A stretch of DNA of 64,000 bases from Paracoccaceae bacterium (GTDB taxonomy: Bacteria > Pseudomonadota > Alphaproteobacteria > Rhodobacterales > Rhodobacteraceae): positions 868,001 to 932,000 of the forward strand of contig JACKKJ010000001.1 in the NCBI GenBank assembly GCA_024236495.1. Reading direction: 5' to 3'. The position numbers and the translations under genes are program-made. This document shows positions 45,831 through 52,764 of this stretch, in pieces. A model generated the notes under the pieces. It worked only from the letters and a program-made list of their open reading frames with translations, was not told the DNA's origin and did not search any database. Position 1 is the first letter of the stretch; each line of letters starts with the position of its first letter.

Positions 45831-46547
45831 TCAAGTACTGGCGGCAATCAGTTTAAGGAAATTATGCGCAGACATAAATTCCGCCGCTTTCCTCTCGGCC
45901 GCTTCGGCGGCCTCCTCGTCCACCCCCCAAAGCTCGGCCTGCCAGCTCTCATCGATTCGGCTGATCTGCCAGGCTCTTTGGGGCGCAAGATGGCCGTGAA
46001 GGACCGCAAGCCCCAGAACAAGAGACCCTGAAAGGCCGACGAATTCGTGGAGCGCGGTCAGAGTGAAATTGGACAAAGAGCGCACTTCACGCGCGAGAGC
46101 GTCCAGGCTTGCGACCGGCTGCGACACCGGAACGACACCAGTTCCCCGGTTCAGCGGCGCGCCAAAGCGCTGCTCTGCCCAGTCCAGGACCGGATCCCAC
46201 GCGGCGGCTTGCCGCGCGGCAAGTGCCTCGGGCCCCTCTGCCCGGTAGCATAGAAGGTCGGATGCACCATAGGCCGCGATCAGTTCCGCCACCTCGTCGA
46301 ACTGGACAGCGACCTTGTCGATCGCTGCATTGGCGGCGCGCGTCAGCGGCATTGACAAGGGGTCGATCTCTCCGGTCTGGGCCTGCCATTCTGCCGCGAT
46401 CGCGGTGGCCAGTGCCACGCTTGGGACGACCATGGGCGCCTTGGCCGGTGTCCTGACCTGCCGCTCGTCCAGCCAGATGCCCCAGCCGCCCGCCACCGGG
46501 CGCGCCGTGGCGTCGGTCCAGAACCGCTTTGCCTTCCAGTTGCTCAT
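45831..46547 (-). CDS. ATP12-family F1-ATPase assembly chaperone
   Basis: The 238-residue protein starts at ATG 46547, overlapping the HAD stop. KRFWTDATARPVAGGWGIWLDER, RTPAKAPMVVPS and the later WDPVLDWAEQRFGA and HEFVGLSGSLVLGLAV match ATP12, the chaperone that holds the alpha subunit of F1 before assembly. It is found in mitochondria and alphaproteobacteria. Last gene of the chain starting at crcB. Confidence 0.93.
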   Translation of the reverse strand: MSNWKAKRFWTDATARPVAGGWGIWLDERQVRTPAKAPMVVPSVALATAIAAEWQAQTGEIDPLSMPLTRAANAAIDKVAVQFDEVAELIAAYGASDLLCYRAEGPEALAARQAAAWDPVLDWAEQRFGAPLNRGTGVVPVSQPVASLDALAREVRSLSNFTLTALHEFVGLSGSLVLGLAVLHGHLAPQRAWQISRIDESWQAELWGVDEEAAEAAERKAAEFMSAHNFLKLIAAST

Positions 46548-47215
46548 GCGGCCCCCCAAATCCTGACAAGCGCGGCCTCAAGATCGTCGAAGCGGTCGAT
46601 CACCTGTGTGGCCCCCGCACCGGCCAACGCTTCCGGCCGGTGGTAGCCCCAGGACACGCCTATGGCGGCAACGCCGGCGGCGCGGGCCATCTCGATATCA
46701 TAGGTCGTGTCGCCCAGCATGACCGCGCGCGCCGGTTCCACCCCGGTTTCGGCCAGAGCCGCCAACAGCATCGAGGGATGCGGCTTCGACGGGTGATCGT
46801 CGGCGACCTGGCAGGTCGCGAAGTGACGCTCCAGCCCGTGCGCCTCAAGGATATGCGCAAGCCCGCGCCGGGATTTTCCGGTCGCGATCCCAAGCTGGAA
46901 CCCGTCGCGGGCGTGCAATCCGTCCAGTGCCGCCGCCGCGCCGGGATAAAGCGGCGAAAGCGTGCCCGCCCGAAGGTGCCCGAACGCCTGCTTGTAGGCC
47001 TGAACCGCGACATCGCGAACTGACGGCGCCGCATCCGGGAGCAACCGCGCGATGGCTTCGCCAAGCGACAGGCCAACGATCGACAGAACCTCCTGACGGG
47101 TCGGAAGGGTCAGGCTGATCGTATCGAAAGCCGCGGACATGGCGGCAACGATATGTTCCTGACTGTCCACCAACGTCCCGTCGACATCGAAGATCACAAG
47201 CCGGTCCGGCGTCAT
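46544..47215 (-). CDS. HAD-superfamily phosphatase (Gph-like)
   Basis: The 223-residue enzyme has FDVDGTLVDS (motif I), GIATGKSRRGL (motif II), the Lys of KPHP (motif III) and MLGDTTYDIEMARAAG (motif IV), with a small helical cap, as in phosphoglycolate phosphatase and related enzymes. The substrate cannot be told. It overlaps the pseudouridine synthase stop and the ATP12 start by 4 nt each. Confidence 0.92.
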   Translation of the reverse strand: MTPDRLVIFDVDGTLVDSQEHIVAAMSAAFDTISLTLPTRQEVLSIVGLSLGEAIARLLPDAAPSVRDVAVQAYKQAFGHLRAGTLSPLYPGAAAALDGLHARDGFQLGIATGKSRRGLAHILEAHGLERHFATCQVADDHPSKPHPSMLLAALAETGVEPARAVMLGDTTYDIEMARAAGVAAIGVSWGYHRPEALAGAGATQVIDRFDDLEAALVRIWGAA

Positions 47216-48258
47216 GCCTGATCCCCGAACGGGTCGTCCGGCGCTTCGGCGTCCGACCAGCCGACGGTCTTCCACGTCCGCCGCATGTGGTCCGGCAGCG
47301 GTGCTGTCAGGGTGATCCGCTTGCCGCTGATCGGGTGATCGAAACTGATCGACCGGGCATGCAGATGCAACTTGCGGCTGATCTCGCCCCCAAGCTGCGC
47401 GCCCCAACCGTCGCCCAGGTTCTCCTGCCCCGATCCGCCATATTTGCCATCGCCGACGATCGGATGCCCGATCTCGGCCATGTGCGCGCGCAGCTGGTGC
47501 GTCCGCCCGGTCACCGGCACAAGCGCAACCCAGGCGGCACGCGACCCCAGCGCGTCGATGACGGCGTAATCGGTGGTCGCGCGCTTGGCCCCTTCGGTCG
47601 TGTCGATCCTGGAGGGATGCACGGCGACCATCTTTTCGCCCTCGCCACCCCGCCCGTGCCCCGGGGCCTTGACCAGCCCGAACCGGATGGTGCCCATGCG
47701 CGGGCTTGGGACCCCCGCGACGGCGGCCCAGTAGATCTTGCGCGTGGTACGGGCGCGAAACGCCTCGGACAGTGCGCGGGCGACCCGGTCGGTGCGCGCC
47801 AGCAACAGAACGCCCGATGTATCCTTGTCGAGACGATGGACAAGCTTCGGCCGATCCTTGTAGCCGAATTTCAACGCCTCCGTCAGGCCGTCGACATGGC
47901 GATGCCCCTGCCCTGACCCGCCCTGCGATGGCAGCCCCGGCGGCTTGTTCAGCGCGATGATGTGTTCGTCCTTCCAAAGGACCGCGGACTGGATCAGCCG
48001 CACATCGGCTTCGGGCAGGCCCGGTGTCTGGACATGTTCGACAGGCACCCCCGCCGCCGGCAAGGGCGGCACGCGGATCTGATTGCCGGGCACGACTCGG
48101 GTGGCGGCCTTGACCCGCCCGCCGTCCACCCGCAACTGCCCCGTCCGGCACAGCTTTTCGATGGCACCCTGCGTCACGTGGGGGAAATGCCGCTTCATCC
48201 AGCGGTCCAGGCGGCTTTCGCCGTCTTCCTCGCTGACGGCAACGATCTGTACGCTCAT
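47212..48258 (-). CDS. RluA-family 23S rRNA pseudouridine synthase (RluC-like)
   Basis: The 348-residue enzyme starts at ATG 48258 (overlap with the crcB stop). An S4 RNA-binding domain (about 15-70) precedes the catalytic domain, where HRLDKDTSGVLLLAR holds the catalytic Asp. GRTHQLRAHMAEIGHPI is the second signature. S4 plus these motifs fits RluC/RluD; which sites it modifies is not visible. Confidence 0.93.
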   Translation of the reverse strand: MSVQIVAVSEEDGESRLDRWMKRHFPHVTQGAIEKLCRTGQLRVDGGRVKAATRVVPGNQIRVPPLPAAGVPVEHVQTPGLPEADVRLIQSAVLWKDEHIIALNKPPGLPSQGGSGQGHRHVDGLTEALKFGYKDRPKLVHRLDKDTSGVLLLARTDRVARALSEAFRARTTRKIYWAAVAGVPSPRMGTIRFGLVKAPGHGRGGEGEKMVAVHPSRIDTTEGAKRATTDYAVIDALGSRAAWVALVPVTGRTHQLRAHMAEIGHPIVGDGKYGGSGQENLGDGWGAQLGGEISRKLHLHARSISFDHPISGKRITLTAPLPDHMRRTWKTVGWSDAEAPDDPFGDQA

Positions 48259-48632
48259 GCGAAAACCCATCGTGTTGCGCCCATTCCCGCGACGATGGCC
48301 GCAAGCGAGAGCGCGACCGAACCGAGGACATAGCCGGCCGCAAGGCCCGTCTGCCCCCGTTCCCAAAGCGTCATCGCATCAAGCGAAAAGGCGGAAAAAG
48401 TGGTGAACCCGCCCAGAACCCCTGTCATCAGGAAAGGCGCCAGGCGTGTCGCATCCTTGTGCGCCAGCACCACGACGAGAACCCCCATGAGAAACGAGCC
48501 GACCACGTTGACGGCCACCGTCGCCCAGGGAAACCCCGGGCCGAAAAGCCGCATCGCGGCAACGTTCGTCATGTATCGGGCCGAGGCGCCGATCGCGCCG
48601 CCAAGGGCCACTTGGGAAAGGGTCAGGATCAT
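48255..48632 (-). CDS. crcB: Fluoride channel CrcB/FluC
   Basis: The 125-residue protein with four helices has GGAIGASARYM, AVNVVGSFLMG (pore Asn) and GVLGGFTTFSAFSLD (Phe-box), the double-barrelled channel motifs. It exports fluoride as a dimer. ATG 48632 has AGGAAGG upstream. No fluoride riboswitch is recognisable in the short spacer before it. Confidence 0.95.
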   Translation of the reverse strand: MILTLSQVALGGAIGASARYMTNVAAMRLFGPGFPWATVAVNVVGSFLMGVLVVVLAHKDATRLAPFLMTGVLGGFTTFSAFSLDAMTLWERGQTGLAAGYVLGSVALSLAAIVAGMGATRWVFA

Positions 48633-48708
48633 GCCGCCTTCCTGTGTCCGGGGCGCGCCAATGTCAACCAAAGAAGGGCCATGTGACGGCGTGCCCGGCC
48701 ACCGGGGG

Positions 48709-50019
48709 TCAGGTGTTTCGCTTGTCCCGAAGCTTGGCGAACCATTCGACGCGCTTCTTCAACTCACGTTCATAGCCGCGTTCGACCGGCTGGTAGAAGA
48801 CCGGACGGCGCATGGTCTCGGGAAAGTAGTTCTGGCCCGAGAACCCGTCCTCGGCGTCGTGGTCATAGGCATAGCCCGCCCCGAAACCCTGTTCGCGCAT
48901 CAGCCTTGTCGGGGCGTTCAGGATGTGGCGCGGCGGTGGTTCCGATCCGGTGCGCCGCGCGGCATCGCGGGCGGCCTTGTAGGCGACGTAACCGGCGTTC
49001 GACTTTGGCGCCAGCGCCAGATAGGTGACCGCCTGCGCCAGCGCCAGTTCGCCCTCCGGGCTGCCCAGGCGTTCGTAGGTTTCCCAGGCATGAAGACAGA
49101 TCGATTGCGCCTGCGGGTCGGCAAGGCCGATATCCTCGACCGCCATCCGGGTGATCCTGCGGGCAAGGAATCGCGGGTCTTCGCCCCCTTCAAGCATGCG
49201 GGCAAACCAGTAAAGCGCGGCGTCGGGGTCAGACCCACGGACCGATTTGTGCAGCGCCGAGATCAGGTTGTAGTGTTCGTCGCCGGACTTGTCGTACTTG
49301 GCCGCCCGCCGCATCAGCCTTTGGGCCAAGGCCTCCGGACTCAGCGGCGTGTCGGTCTTCCAGGCGGCGACCTGCTCTACGAGGTTCAGAAGCGCCCGCC
49401 CGTCGCCGTCCGCCATTTCCAGAAGCGCCTCGCGCGCCTCGGCCTTCAGAGGAAGGGCGCGGCCAAGTTCGCGTTCGGCCCGTTGGGCCAGACGCTCCAG
49501 GTCGGCAAGCGTCAGGCGCTCCAGGACGATAACCTGCGCCCGGCTCAGAAGCGCTGCGTTCAGTTCGAATGAGGGATTCTCGGTTGTCGCCCCGACAAGA
49601 AGGATCGTGCCGTCCTCCATATGGGGCAGGAACCCGTCCTGCTGCGCCTTGTTGAAACGGTGGATCTCGTCCACGAACAACAGCGTTCCGCGCCCCTGCG
49701 CGCGCCTGAGTTTCGCCGCCTCGAACACCTTGCGCAGTTCCGGCACGCCGGTAAAGATCGCGCTGATCTGCACGAAGGCCCGGTCGGTCGCATCCGCCAG
49801 AAGCCGGGCGATCGTGGTCTTGCCCACCCCGGGCGGGCCCCAAAGGACAAGCGACGACAGACTGTTGGCGACCAGCATCGCGCCAAGCGGCCCCTCGGGC
49901 CCCAGGATCTTTTCCTGGCCGATCACATCCGCAAGGCTGGCGGGACGAAGCCGGTCGGCAAGCGGGCGCGGGGCGGCCGATCCGGAGGTGACTTCAGGGG
50001 TGTCGAATAGATCGGCCAT
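48709..50019 (-). CDS. rarA: Replication-associated recombination protein A (RarA/MgsA)
   Basis: The 436-residue AAA+ ATPase has LWGPPGVGKTT (Walker A), LLFVDEIHRFNKAQQD (Walker B), GATTENPSFE (sensor 1) and a C-terminal tetramerisation region with the MAVEDIGLADPQA helix. It acts at stalled replication forks. It lies downstream of luxI on the same strand with a 59-bp spacer. Confidence 0.96.
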   Translation of the reverse strand: MADLFDTPEVTSGSAAPRPLADRLRPASLADVIGQEKILGPEGPLGAMLVANSLSSLVLWGPPGVGKTTIARLLADATDRAFVQISAIFTGVPELRKVFEAAKLRRAQGRGTLLFVDEIHRFNKAQQDGFLPHMEDGTILLVGATTENPSFELNAALLSRAQVIVLERLTLADLERLAQRAERELGRALPLKAEAREALLEMADGDGRALLNLVEQVAAWKTDTPLSPEALAQRLMRRAAKYDKSGDEHYNLISALHKSVRGSDPDAALYWFARMLEGGEDPRFLARRITRMAVEDIGLADPQAQSICLHAWETYERLGSPEGELALAQAVTYLALAPKSNAGYVAYKAARDAARRTGSEPPPRHILNAPTRLMREQGFGAGYAYDHDAEDGFSGQNYFPETMRRPVFYQPVERGYERELKKRVEWFAKLRDKRNT

Positions 50020-50078
50020 GCGCCAGAATACCGCCCCGCGCGCGCCAGAGGAAGGCCGCTCGCGGGGGTGGTCGGTGG

Positions 50079-50666
50079 TTAGTGCATCGTCGTGGCGAAG
50101 CGTATCGTCACTGCCTGATAGTCGATGCCGTCAATATCCATGACCCGGCCGGCCGGCGACATGTCCAGACGGCAGCGCGCGGCCCAGCGCGACCAGTTGG
50201 TCGGAAGAAGCGCCAGCATCTGCGTGATGCCGTATTCGCGGGCAGTGCGCGCCATCTCATTCACCATCCGAGCATGCACGCCGCGCCGAATCGATGCCGG
50301 CACCGATTGCATCACGAAACCACGGGTGACTTCCCAGATATGAGTGTCGACCGGCGCTTCGAAATCCAGGAGATCGCTGGGGATTGTATCCAGAAGCCCG
50401 CGTTGAGCGTCGCGAATCATGTAGCTGTAGATGCCGCACCGCGCGGTCGTGGGGGTCATTCGCAGTCCGCCCAGAACCTGGCCGTATTCATGCACCGCAA
50501 GCCAGCGGCTTGCCGGGGTGTCGTACTGATCATACTCCATCCCCATTGCTTCCGGCAGGTTCCACTTCTTGTGCACGATGAAGGATTGCCTTCGCGCACG
50601 CATGAAGTTGGCGAAAAGCTCGCCATGGTTGTGCAGATTAGCAAAAGAGAGGGTCGTGCTTTCCAT
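50079..50666 (-). CDS. LuxI-type acyl-homoserine-lactone synthase
   Basis: The 195-residue enzyme makes an AHL signal from S-adenosylmethionine and an acyl-ACP or acyl-CoA. Family residues are visible: RARRQSFIVHKKW (Arg25, Phe29, Trp35), EYDQYD (Glu44, Asp46, Asp49), GGLRMTPT with its Arg, and WEVTRGFV. The acyl chain cannot be predicted. It lies 59 bp after luxR on the same strand, and GGTGGG stands just before the ATG. Confidence 0.95.
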   Translation of the reverse strand: MESTTLSFANLHNHGELFANFMRARRQSFIVHKKWNLPEAMGMEYDQYDTPASRWLAVHEYGQVLGGLRMTPTTARCGIYSYMIRDAQRGLLDTIPSDLLDFEAPVDTHIWEVTRGFVMQSVPASIRRGVHARMVNEMARTAREYGITQMLALLPTNWSRWAARCRLDMSPAGRVMDIDGIDYQAVTIRFATTMH

Positions 50667-50725
50667 TTCCCACCGTCGCCCGCCTCTTGTGTATCCTTAA
50701 GTCCGTGTGAACACGACTTCTTTTT

Positions 50726-51337
50726 TTAGATCAACCGGTAATCGCGCGCACGCTGAACCGCCTCGGCGGTCGTCCGCGCGAGAAGAGTCTGCCGGACCGA
50801 GTTCAATCGAGCCTTGAGCGCGCTTTCCGAGATGTTCAGCTTCGCCGCCGCCGCAGCATATCTGTCGCCCTCGGCGATAAGCCTGAGAGCATCGATCTGC
50901 GCCTTCGACAGCTTTGTCGGAGGTTCCGTCATGTCATGCAGGTTGTTGATGATCGTGGCGAAGCTCGAGATCTCGGCGTCGGTGAATTCCCGATCCGAAC
51001 GCGAGGCCGACGCGATCGTTCGCGACTTGATGGGGCCGCACGCGACTGCAAAGCCGTAGATCATCCCGAACTCCCGCGCCTGACCCAGAATGTCGAAGGG
51101 ATCGGGAATCGTGATCTCGCTCCAGCGGGCAGTACCCGTGGTGCTGAAGCCCCATGCGATGATGGGATCGCGCAGTGCGAATGCTTCTTCCGTGTAGCGA
51201 TCGGTCCACTCCGGCGGATAGGTTTGATGGTGCAGCAGCGGAAGCGCAAAACGAATGTGCAGAGCAAAAAAGAAACCACCTGGGGACATGAGCGACAGGC
51301 GGTGCAGATGAAGTTCGATACCGGAACGCAACGTCAT
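50726..51337 (-). CDS. LuxR-type AHL-responsive regulator
   Basis: The 203-residue protein starts at ATG 51337. The N-terminal autoinducer-binding domain retains WTDRY, the Asp-Pro pair (LRDPIIAWGF) and a second Trp; the C-terminal HTH of the LuxR/FixJ type runs LSKAQIDALRLIAEG to SESALKARLNSVRQ. It should bind the LuxI product and control promoters with inverted repeats. Immediately upstream is the palindrome GGACATGTCC shared with the divergent RNA gene. Confidence 0.92.
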   Translation of the reverse strand: MTLRSGIELHLHRLSLMSPGGFFFALHIRFALPLLHHQTYPPEWTDRYTEEAFALRDPIIAWGFSTTGTARWSEITIPDPFDILGQAREFGMIYGFAVACGPIKSRTIASASRSDREFTDAEISSFATIINNLHDMTEPPTKLSKAQIDALRLIAEGDRYAAAAAKLNISESALKARLNSVRQTLLARTTAEAVQRARDYRLI

Positions 51338-51353
51338 GATCTTACAACAGACT

Positions 51354-51384
51354 ACCCATAGGACATGTCCTTTTAGACAAGTTG
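51354..51384 (+). repeat. 31-bp promoter block, copy 1
   Basis: This block from ACCCATA through the palindrome to TTTTAGACAAGTTG is identical to 51789-51819 except for one base (A/C at position 7). It is followed in both copies by TGTATTTTATG starting 41 bp after the palindrome's first base. Confidence 0.9.
51361..51370. promoter_or_regulatory. Palindromic operator GGACATGTCC, copy 1
   Basis: A perfect 10-bp palindrome stands 24 bp before the luxR ATG and about 50 bp before the predicted start of RNA gene 1. It is repeated exactly at 51796-51805. A degenerate second copy (GAGTATGTCC, 51413-51422) lies 52 bp downstream. A LuxR-binding (lux box) role is inferred. Confidence 0.6.
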
Positions 51385-51400
51385 CCTTCTGGGCGGTCAA
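51372..51400 (-). promoter_or_regulatory. Candidate luxR promoter
   Basis: On the minus strand TTGACC (51395-51400) and TCTAAA (51372-51377) are 17 bp apart. The GGACATGTCC palindrome lies directly after the -10, near the predicted start, where a bound regulator would block or tune luxR. Confidence 0.5.
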
Positions 51401-51415
51401 CTGTATTTTATGGAG

Positions 51416-51706
51416 TATGTCCAGTAGGTTGAAAGTGTTGCAGTTGCGACGATCAGCCCAAACCCCTTGGATACAAGGGCGCGAGGATGCCGGACAGGGT
51501 GTGGTGCGAGTGTTGGAGATCCGGGACGCGACTTCATTTTTTTCAGGTTCACTGCCAGACCTGATCGAAGTTCATGTCCAGTTGTTGGTCGATGCCAATA
51601 CAGCGCCGGATCCGGAAACGATGTTACGTTTCCTTGTGTTGTGAGTGCCCCGGCCCGTATGGCCGCATGTAAGAATCCCCCGCGGCGCTCGTACCGCGGG
51701 GGTTTT
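51416..51706 (+). ncRNA. Tandem small RNA gene 1 of the luxRI locus (novel candidate)
   Basis: The start is inferred from TGTATTTT (-10 TATTTT at 51404-51409, a weak -35 TTGCCT 16 bp upstream) and the end from a terminator at 51677-51706, giving about 290 nt. The 5' end ATGTCCAGTAGGTTGA is shared with gene 2. Hairpins are GGAAACG/CGTTTCC (51614-51633), CGGCC-CGTAT-GGCCG (51651-51665) and the terminator. A 75-codon frame from ATG 51417 to 51644 exists but has no ribosome binding site, and it is broken in the second copy, so a non-coding RNA is favoured. Neighbour luxR and the shared palindrome suggest quorum-sensing control. Confidence 0.72.
51677..51706 (+). terminator. Rho-independent terminator of RNA gene 1
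   Basis: CCCCCGCGG (51677-51685), loop CGCTCGTA, CCGCGGGGG (51694-51702) and TTTTCTTTT. The stem is 9 bp and perfect, and the loop is identical to that of gene 2. Confidence 0.9.
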
Positions 51707-51788
51707 CTTTTCCGCGTGCACGATCCCCTGCCGACCGGCGCCATTCATGCCCGATCAGGCCGGTTGCGGCTTGTTTCTGCCATAAACC

Positions 51789-51819
51789 ACCCATCGGACA
51801 TGTCCTTTTAGACAAGTTG
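51789..51819 (+). repeat. 31-bp promoter block, copy 2
   Basis: Second copy of the block at 51354-51384, with one mismatch. It includes the exact palindrome GGACATGTCC at 51796-51805, and a near copy (GAACATGTCC) 51 bp further on at 51847-51856. No divergent gene begins here, so conservation is best explained by the downstream RNA gene. Confidence 0.9.
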
Positions 51820-51850
51820 TTTTTTTCTGGTGCGAGTGTATTTTATGAAC

Positions 51851-52141
51851 ATGTCCAGCAGGTTGATGCGGCGCGGTCGCGAAGCTTCAACCCTGGCCCC
51901 GGGTAAAGGGGGCGTGAAATGCGGGGCAAGGTACGGTGTGTGTCGGTGTGAGTAAGCGGTAATTGGGTTCTTAAAGGTCGGCTGCCAGATCTGCTAGGGA
52001 CGTGTGTCCAGTGATCGCCGAAGCCCGACACTAAGCCGAACCCGGAAACGATGTAGCGTTTCTGACTGTTCTAGTGTGTGCCTGTGGTCCGTATGACCAA
52101 AAAAACAGAAACCCCCGCAGCGCTCGTACTGCGGGGGTTTT
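51851..52141 (+). ncRNA. Tandem small RNA gene 2 of the luxRI locus (novel candidate)
   Basis: It has the same layout as gene 1, shifted by about 435 bp: -10 TATTTT at 51839-51844, conserved 5' end ATGTCCAGCAGGTTGA, CTGCCAGATCTG in the middle (CTGCCAGACCTG in gene 1), GGAAACG/CGTTTCT hairpin (52044-52063), TGGTC-CGTAT-GACCA hairpin (52085-52099) and terminator 52112-52141. The palindrome-to-terminator distance is 316 bp in both copies although the interior has diverged. The frame from ATG 51851 stops after 34 codons. It converges on rplQ. Confidence 0.72.
52112..52141 (+). terminator. Rho-independent terminator of RNA gene 2
   Basis: CCCCCGCAG (52112-52120), loop CGCTCGTA, CTGCGGGGG (52129-52137) and TTTTCGTTT. 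One stem pair is A-T where gene 1 has G-C. On the minus strand it is followed by TTTCTGTTTTTTT, so it may also stop transcription leaving rplQ. Confidence 0.9.
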
Positions 52142-52175
52142 CGTTTGTGACCGACTTCAAGAGACCGGGCAACGG

Positions 52176-52204
52176 GCGATGGCCGAAGTCACTTCGGCCA
52201 TCGC
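52176..52204 (-). terminator. Hairpin after rplQ
   Basis: GCGATGGCCGAAG (52176-52188) and CTTCGGCCATCGC (52192-52204) form a perfect 13-bp stem with a 3-nt loop, 8 bp after the rplQ stop. There is no U-run, so it is a weak intrinsic terminator or an RNA 3'-end stabiliser. Confidence 0.6.
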
Positions 52205-52211
52205 TGACGGC

Positions 52212-52631
52212 TCAGGCCTCGGCGGCTTCCTCGGCGGCGACGCGGGCCTTGTCGGCCGCGCCCTTGGCCGCGGTGTCGCGGTCAACGAATTCGATGATCG
52301 CCATCGGCGCCATGTCGCCATAGCGGAAGCCGGCCTTCATGATGCGGATATAGCCGCCCTGACGGTCCTTGTAGCGCGGGCCGATCACCTCGAACAGGCG
52401 CGCCACCAGGGCATCCTGCTTGAGCTGCGAGGCCGCCTGACGGCGGGCGTGCAGGTCGCCGCGCTTTGCCAGCGTGATCAGCTTCTCGACGATCGGACGC
52501 AGTTCCTTCGCCTTCGGAAGGGTCGTCTTGATCTGTTCATGTTCGATGAGCGAACCGGCCATGTTGGCGAACAGCGCCTTGCGGTGTTCGTGGGTACGGT
52601 TCAGACGGCGGTAGCCGCGAGCGTGACGCAT
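52212..52631 (-). CDS. rplQ: 50S ribosomal protein L17
   Basis: The 139-residue basic protein begins MRHARGYRRLNRTHEHRKAL and contains the EQIKTTLPKAKELRPIVEKLITLAK helix region, a full match to L17, plus an Ala-rich acidic tail seen in alphaproteobacteria. It is the last gene of the alpha operon, separated from rpoA by 133 bp that contains small GC-rich inverted repeats. Confidence 0.97.
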   Translation of the reverse strand: MRHARGYRRLNRTHEHRKALFANMAGSLIEHEQIKTTLPKAKELRPIVEKLITLAKRGDLHARRQAASQLKQDALVARLFEVIGPRYKDRQGGYIRIMKAGFRYGDMAPMAIIEFVDRDTAAKGAADKARVAAEEAAEA

Positions 52632-52764
52632 TTTTCATCTCCTTAGCGTTTTGCTTTGTCCGGCAGGGCTCTCGTCTCCCTGCTCACCTTGGGGCTTGTG
52701 CCCATGTCTTCCCCGGCATTCCGGGCATTGCTGGGGGACGGGCGTTTCCGCCCATCCCCAAAAC

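Noticed and set aside
48633..48708. Fluoride riboswitch upstream of crcB
   Set aside because: The spacer is only about 75 bp and shows no pseudoknot-like fluoride motif.
51336..51644. Small protein gene in RNA gene 1
   Set aside because: There is no ribosome binding site, the frame is broken in the second copy, and conservation follows hairpins beyond the stop; kept only as a leaderless alternative.
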